A stretch of DNA of 35,678 nt from Cacconaster sp045642485 (GTDB taxonomy: Bacteria; Bacteroidota; Bacteroidia; Bacteroidales; UBA932). Positions within the stretch are counted from its first letter, which is position 1. The number at the start of each line of letters is the position of its first letter. Below are positions 31,823 to 35,678 of this stretch, one piece after another. Where the stretch lies: positions 1-35,678 of the forward strand of contig JAZUIV010000062.1 in the NCBI GenBank assembly GCA_045642485.1. The letters are read 5' to 3'. Position numbers and translations under genes: made by a program. The notes beneath the pieces were generated by a model. That model ran no database searches, was not told the origin of the DNA, and was given only the letters and a program-made list of their open reading frames with translations.

Positions 31823-32349
31823 AAATTTATACCAGAACCGGCGATTGCGGGGAGACTTCCCTGGTCGGCGGAGCCCGGGTGAGCAAGGCCTGTTGCCGGG
31901 TGGAAGCTTACGGCAATGTCGATGAACTCATCAGCCATATCGGACTTCTCCGCTGCCGCGTACCTGAAGCGGAGGCAGATTTGAGAAGAATCGAGATACA
32001 CCTTATGAACGTAAGCGCCCACCTTGCCTGTCCCGGTGGGAGCACCAAACTCAAGGCCCTGGACTCTGCGGAAGAGGAATTTCTGGAGAAACGCATCGAT
32101 GAGATGACCGCCACTCTCCCTCCTCAGAACGCATTTGTACTTCCCGGGAAGCCTGAAGAGAGTGCTCTATGCCATATTGCCCGCACCGTCTGCCGCCGCG
32201 CAGAGCGTAGTAGTGTCGGTATCGAAAATCTTCAGGAGGATGACCACACCGCCATCCGCTACCTGAACAGATTGAGCGACTTTCTTTTCACCCTCTCGAG
32301 GCTGATATGCGTCAGAAGCGGCTGCAAGGAGGATTTCTGGCTACCCTGA
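31819..32349 (+). CDS. Corrinoid adenosyltransferase, PduO type
   Basis: A 176-residue enzyme transferring adenosine from ATP to cob(I)alamin to make coenzyme B12. The N-terminal ATP-binding motif is YTRTGDCGETSLVGGARVSK, followed by EAYGNVDELISHIGLLR. The C-terminal helix motifs RTVCRRAERSSV and YLNRLSDFLFTLSRLICVR contain the conserved Arg and Asp/Asn residues. Length is usual for PduO/MMAB proteins. In Bacteroidota the product mainly serves methylmalonyl-CoA mutase. It is translationally coupled to an ABC ATPase by ATGA; whether that transporter handles corrinoids is only a suggestion. Confidence 0.94.
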   Translation: MKIYTRTGDCGETSLVGGARVSKACCRVEAYGNVDELISHIGLLRCRVPEAEADLRRIEIHLMNVSAHLACPGGSTKLKALDSAEEEFLEKRIDEMTATLPPQNAFVLPGKPEESALCHIARTVCRRAERSSVGIENLQEDDHTAIRYLNRLSDFLFTLSRLICVRSGCKEDFWLP

Positions 32350-32413
32350 GACGGCGCTAAACCGCTGTTAATAATTTCCTTACAAAAATAATATGGAGTT
32401 ATGGTTTTTTTTA

Positions 32414-32421
32414 TACCTTTG
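32414..32421 (+). promoter_or_regulatory. -7 promoter element of the DUF2795 gene
   Basis: TACCTTTG is a perfect TAnnTTTG, 49 bases before the ATG at 32463. No clear -33 TTTG is seen. The leader of about 40 bases is longer than for most genes here. Confidence 0.5.
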
Positions 32422-32462
32422 CTCCTCACCATTATCAATGAACCTGCTAAATTTCTGAATTT

Positions 32463-32684
32463 ATGTATTGGACACTTGAACTTGCATCCAAACTTGAAGA
32501 TGCACCTTGGCCTGCAACCAAAGATGAACTGATAGATTATGCCACCCGTAGCGGTGCCCCCCTTGAAGTAGTGGAGAACCTCGAAGACCTTGAGGACGAC
32601 GGCGAAGTATATGACTCAATTGAGGACATCTGGCCCGACTACCCTACCAAAGACGACTTCTTTTTCAACGAGGAGGAATACTAA
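32463..32684 (+). CDS. Small acidic DUF2795-domain protein
   Basis: A 73-residue, highly acidic protein. MYWTLELASKLEDAPWPATK, DELIDYATRSGAPLEVVENL and the tail SIEDIWPDYPTKDDFFFNEE closely match a small protein conserved in Bacteroidota (DUF2795, from memory). The fold resembles a short helical domain. Function is unknown. It has its own promoter and is the last conserved chromosomal gene before the accessory segment. Confidence 0.85.
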   Translation: MYWTLELASKLEDAPWPATKDELIDYATRSGAPLEVVENLEDLEDDGEVYDSIEDIWPDYPTKDDFFFNEEEY

Positions 32685-32762
32685 CTGAATAGCTGCGCCG
32701 GGGAGGAGGCGCCTGATAAATTGACTCCACACAAGACTGAGTGCCGCGGTACCCGGAGTCCG

Positions 32763-32800
32763 CAAAGCGAGTTAGGTTATATCGTGCCTGACTCGCTTTG
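32763..32800. repeat. 10-bp perfect inverted repeat (hairpin) before the repeat array
   Basis: CAAAGCGAGT (32763-32772) and ACTCGCTTTG (32791-32800) form perfect arms around an 18-base interval, extendable by wobble pairs. No T-run follows, so a classical terminator is doubtful. The stretch 32685-32823 otherwise holds only a short GCGCC/GGCGC inverted repeat (32695-32712) and no gene. Confidence 0.7.
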
Positions 32801-32823
32801 TGGTTTAGGGAGAGGGTGGCGGT

Positions 32824-33010
32824 TTTGGTACAGGAAACGGCTGCCAGCGGAACAAAACGTTGCGAACGGGCCATTTGGTACAGCACACTGCCGCCAGCGG
32901 TACAAAACGTTGCCGGCGGACCATTTGGTACGGCACACTGCCGCCAGCGGTACGGAAAGAACGGAAAGTGATGATTGGTACGGGAAAGACACCTCTGCCG
33001 TACAAAATAT
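32824..33010. repeat. Four tandem palindromic units with an exact 50-base period (REP-like)
   Basis: Units begin at 32824, 32874, 32924 and 32974, with TTTGGTAC (ATTGGTAC in the last). The best unit reads TTTGGTAC, then GCACACTGCCGCCAGCG, then GTACAAAACG; its ends form an imperfect inverted repeat. Units 2 and 3 are nearly identical over 30 bases. Unit 4 keeps the palindrome (GTACGG/CCGTAC) with a different centre, and units 1 and 3 have diverged in part. The array runs up to 13 bases before the ATG of the HUH transposase at 33023. There are no unique spacers, so it is not a CRISPR array. Confidence 0.85.
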
Positions 33011-33022
33011 GACAGACACAAT

Positions 33023-33931
33023 ATGAAAAGCTTTGAGAAAGAACAGATTTGTGAGGCGAACTTCAGAGCCGGAGGCCCGTACTCGCACCTTTACACACCC
33101 GGCAATGTGACAACGGCTTTCCTGTTGAACGAAGATGACTACGCATTTGCAATGAACGCCATCTATTTTGCTTACCAATTGACAGCCTGCATCAGGATTC
33201 TGGCGTTCGAACTTATGAGCAACCACCTTCATATACTCATTGAAGGCGAGGTCGAAGCCGTTTGCCGCTTTTTCGCATCTCTCCGCAAGAAACTGGCAAG
33301 AGGGCTGGCTTCTGACCGGGTTTCTGTCCCAGATTCCTTTGTTATGCAATTGAAAGAGGTTGAAGATCTTCGGGGATTGAGGAACACGATAGGCTATATC
33401 CACCGGAACGGCTATGTCGTGAACGGAGACCACACCCCATTCAGCTACCCCTGGGGAACGAACAGGTATTTCTACAATGACTACCCCATCACCGAAACCT
33501 TCGAAAAAATATACACCGGGCAAAGAAGATTGATGTTCAGGGGAAGATCCCCTGAAATCAGCGACAGTACCAAGTATCTCGACGGATATGTCGCGCCCAT
33601 ATCCTACTGTTCCATAGATAGAGGTATGTCAATGTTCCGTGACGCCCACCACTACTTTTCCATAGTTGGGAAAAACGTCGAAGCATATAGCGAACTGGCC
33701 TTGGAACTGAATGACGGTGACTGCATCACCGATGAGGAAGCCTTCTCCCAAACCGTAAAAATCTGCAATACGGCATACCCGGGAATCAGGATACGGGACC
33801 TTGACAAAACTCGGAAGGCTGAAATCGCCCGAAAACTTCACTACGAGATTCACTGCTCCAACGGCCAGATTCGCCGCGTGCTGGGACTGTCCCAATTCGA
33901 AGTGGACTCACTGTTCCCGATAGTGAAATAA
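33023..33931 (+). CDS. REP-associated tyrosine transposase-like protein (Y1, HUH)
   Basis: A 302-residue protein of the IS200-like Y1 transposase superfamily, in the RAYT-like branch that acts on single-stranded palindromic repeats. The HUH motif is in ELMSNHLHILIEGE (H68, H70). The likely catalytic Tyr is Y125 in GYIHRNGYVVNG, the RAYT YIHxN pattern. A C-terminal helix-turn-helix-like region (AEIARKLHYEIHCSNGQIRR) may bind DNA. It is longer than IS200 TnpA (about 150). No IS-like ends flank it; instead an array of palindromic 50-base units abuts its 5' end. The ATG at 33023 follows the array. It probably acts on the array, but mobility is not shown. Confidence 0.85.
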   Translation: MKSFEKEQICEANFRAGGPYSHLYTPGNVTTAFLLNEDDYAFAMNAIYFAYQLTACIRILAFELMSNHLHILIEGEVEAVCRFFASLRKKLARGLASDRVSVPDSFVMQLKEVEDLRGLRNTIGYIHRNGYVVNGDHTPFSYPWGTNRYFYNDYPITETFEKIYTGQRRLMFRGRSPEISDSTKYLDGYVAPISYCSIDRGMSMFRDAHHYFSIVGKNVEAYSELALELNDGDCITDEEAFSQTVKICNTAYPGIRIRDLDKTRKAEIARKLHYEIHCSNGQIRRVLGLSQFEVDSLFPIVK

Positions 33932-34044
33932 CCTCGACAGCAAAACAGGCCTCATTTTTTTCATATATACAAAGTGAATCGTTAAATTGCCGAAAAATCT
34001 GGGCAAAATCCCGTTTTTTCGTAATGAAGTAGAAATATAAGTTT

Positions 34045-35534
34045 CAATAGTTCGTTAATTTTATAAAAGTTACGCCACGGCGCGGACGCCGTAGAATAAA
34101 AGTTCTTTGAAATCAGTGTTATTTAATCGCAAGTTCGGGCGTTTACCGGACATTGCAATAAATCGATCCACCATTGCAGCATTGTGCAGCAGGGTTTTTG
34201 TCGAACCGACGGAAAGACTGACGTTTTCCTGCTTGGCATAAGCCCTCGCAACGTTGATGGAAGAGAGTGACATGTTGAAGGCAAACGCAAGGGCCTCCTT
34301 GTTGCGAGCCTGACAGTGAGTGAGGCCTGTGAACTGCTTCGCATCGCGGAAGACAAACTCGATCTGGAACCTCGTCCTGTAAAGGTCGAAGATGTCACGG
34401 GCGGACATCGATAGGTCAGTGCAAAAGAAAGACTTCCTTGTCTGACGCTTCTTTTCGGTATCAAGATAATCGACGATGACAACGCGGACTTCACGTTCAA
34501 GGCTTACAGCCCACACGTCGGCCCAGTACATCTTGTAGACGAGTTTGCCGTCAACGCAGTAGTCCTCTTTGAAGACGGTCATGTCAAGATTATTGACATT
34601 GACTTTACCCGAGAATTTCTGGGGCCTGCCTCTCTTGTGAGCCTTGGGACCACGGTAGAGATACTTCAGGTTGACATCATCACGGAAGCGGCTGATAAGA
34701 TTGAAGCCCAAGGACTTCACTCCGGTGACGAAGCTCTCCTTTGAGAAGTAGGCGTCTGCCACAAGGAGATTGCAGATGGATAACAGCTGCTTGCAGTTAT
34801 GTTGAAGCATACGAAGATACCAGCCGGTGAGAGAATCCGGATCTTTCATTCCCCAGGTGGAGCGGGGCTTGCGCCCGCGCTGCTTCTCGGTGAAGGTCTG
34901 TTCCGCTTTGAGGAACACTGCGTCCTTGACATCAGCATCCACGATGGAGATGCCAAGTATCTCAAGCCCCTTCTTCATCGCAGCTGCACAACCGGACCAG
35001 AACCAGTCCATTCCAGGAGTCTTCTTTCCGGACTTGGATATGAAGCAGGGATCGATGGCTATTGCGATGCGGTGTCCCTTCGTCGGTTCGAGGAAAGACT
35101 TGTTGAACGAGAGCCAGTCGAAAGACTTCTTGAAGTTCTGGCGGAACCTGCTCTCACACGACTTTCCGAACTCCGCCATAGTGGTGAAGTTGAGTCGTCC
35201 TTTATGTGTAAGGAAAAGTTCCATGGTCTCGATGAAGAAAGTTCGAAAAGATTTGCCTAAATTTGTCTGGCTGGAGAGAGCCTTCGAAACGATCTCTCTG
35301 AGCTGGGTAAGGGGCTTGATAATCGTCATGCTAACTTGTTGTCTGGTAAACTCTAGGTTAGTGACTATCAGGCACTTATCCAAATTTTTTAAAGCATTAT
35401 TTTCGCGATTTATTAACATTAATTCGGCTCTTGTTTTATGCCGTTCAAGAGGTGCTATAGAGCGCCTTCTGACGGGCTATTGTATTGTAAACGATTGAAA
35501 ATTATATAGTTTTTAAATTTTTAACGAAGTATTG
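34045..35534. mobile_element. IS4-superfamily insertion sequence with imperfect terminal inverted repeats
   Basis: The left end has CAATAGTTCGTTAA (34045-34058). The right end has TTAACGAAGTATTG (35521-35534), the reverse complement of CAATACTTCGTTAA. This gives 13 of 14 matching bases, and similarity continues inward as AT-rich sequence. The roughly 1.49-kb interval encloses one DDE transposase gene on the minus strand. A target-site duplication could not be fixed by eye. The right end lies 3 bases before the ATG of the next gene. Confidence 0.7.
34070..35329 (-). CDS. DDE transposase, IS4 superfamily
   Basis: A 419-residue transposase with an RNase H-like core. Proposed catalytic residues are D93 (AIAIDPCFIS), D192 (NLLVADAYFS) and E324. 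E324 lies in YRTRFQIEFVFRDAK, which fits the IS4 Y-(2)-R-(3)-E-(6)-K signature exactly. A beta-strand insertion lies between D192 and E324, typical of this group. The reading frame is intact, so it may be active. The ATG at 35329 is preferred over the longer frame from 35419, which extends into the AT-rich end of the element. Confidence 0.92.
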   Translation of the reverse strand: MTIIKPLTQLREIVSKALSSQTNLGKSFRTFFIETMELFLTHKGRLNFTTMAEFGKSCESRFRQNFKKSFDWLSFNKSFLEPTKGHRIAIAIDPCFISKSGKKTPGMDWFWSGCAAAMKKGLEILGISIVDADVKDAVFLKAEQTFTEKQRGRKPRSTWGMKDPDSLTGWYLRMLQHNCKQLLSICNLLVADAYFSKESFVTGVKSLGFNLISRFRDDVNLKYLYRGPKAHKRGRPQKFSGKVNVNNLDMTVFKEDYCVDGKLVYKMYWADVWAVSLEREVRVVIVDYLDTEKKRQTRKSFFCTDLSMSARDIFDLYRTRFQIEFVFRDAKQFTGLTHCQARNKEALAFAFNMSLSSINVARAYAKQENVSLSVGSTKTLLHNAAMVDRFIAMSGKRPNLRLNNTDFKELLFYGVRAVA

Positions 35535-35537
35535 ATA

Positions 35538-35678
35538 ATGAATATCTTAGAATTTATACATGATTTTTCAAATCAATTTGCTCGCACAGAGCCAAGTTGT
35601 TTTACTCCCGCAACAAGGATATGGGAAATTGAAGAATGGTCTTCATTGACTGCATTATCTGTTGTATCCATGATTGAA
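35538..35678 (+). CDS. Acyl carrier protein, 3' part beyond window
   Basis: The first 47 codons are visible: MNILEFIHDFSNQF, then FTPATRIWEIEEWSSLTALS and VVSMIE. The EWSSLTALSV block matches ACPs in Bacteroidota cell-envelope clusters, where Ser of SSL replaces the Ser of the usual DSL motif as the 4'-phosphopantetheine site. Such ACPs are distinct from the fatty-acid AcpP and often lie in surface-polysaccharide, lipid A-like or aryl-polyene clusters. The sequence is much more AT-rich than the rest, suggesting transfer. The IS ends 3 bases before its ATG, so its native promoter may have been displaced. Confidence 0.75.
   Translation, partial: MNILEFIHDFSNQFARTEPSCFTPATRIWEIEEWSSLTALSVVSMIE

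Noticed and set aside
32824..33010. CRISPR array
   Set aside because: The 50-base units are contiguous, similar over most of their length and palindromic, with no unique spacers and no cas genes nearby.
32665..33523. Open frames on the minus strand through the tandem repeats
   Set aside because: The 50-base period is not a multiple of three, so the apparent repeated peptides arise from different frames, and the frame also runs antisense to the HUH transposase.
33932..34044. Possible terminator in the AT-rich gap between the HUH transposase and the IS
   Set aside because: Only a three-base GGG/CCC stem before a T-run is visible, too weak to call.

Overview
The window is chromosomal DNA of a Bacteroidota bacterium, most likely a gut Bacteroidales of intermediate GC content. 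The main evidence is paired SusC/SusD outer-membrane uptake genes, many lipoproteins and Bacteroidota-type promoters. The -7 element TAnnTTTG appears a short distance upstream of several genes, and ribosome-binding sites are not conspicuous. The species cannot be fixed from the sequence.

Positions 1-14168 (minus strand) form a glycan-utilisation region. Read in transcription order it holds a secreted glycerophosphodiesterase-like/alkaline phosphatase fusion, a secreted GH63-type glycosidase, a ROK sugar kinase, a complete SusC and SusD, a strong hairpin, a DUF6057-like membrane protein translationally coupled to a CxxCH beta-propeller lipoprotein, and a second SusC cut by the window edge. The two SusC genes share a nearly identical N-terminal part, including an 89-base perfect match. 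The likely logic is that secreted enzymes trim a phosphate-bearing alpha-linked glycan, SusCD imports the fragments and the ROK kinase phosphorylates the released sugar.

Positions 14265-17418 (plus strand) hold a second DUF6057-like plus CxxCH-lipoprotein cassette, divergent from the phosphatase and with its own promoter. Two copies of this two-gene unit in one neighbourhood make it the best candidate for an undescribed functional system. Positions 17422-32684 are mostly housekeeping: ApbE flavin transferase, a FISUMP lipoprotein, PhoH ATPase, GcvT, an apparently dead M28 peptidase fused to a TonB C-terminal domain, LeuRS, YitT, two tandem minimal AraC regulators (one membrane-anchored), a folE-trkA-aspA run, an ABC ATPase overlapping a cobalamin adenosyltransferase, and a DUF2795 protein.

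Positions 32685-35678 are accessory. A hairpin and an array of four palindromic units with an exact 50-base period lead directly into a REP-associated (Y1, HUH) transposase gene. An IS4-superfamily insertion sequence follows. The window ends in the AT-rich start of an acyl carrier protein of the kind found in surface-polysaccharide or lipid biosynthesis clusters. No tRNA, rRNA, CRISPR array or known riboswitch was recognised. Promoter and start choices are by eye. No database search was run, so family names come from remembered motifs.
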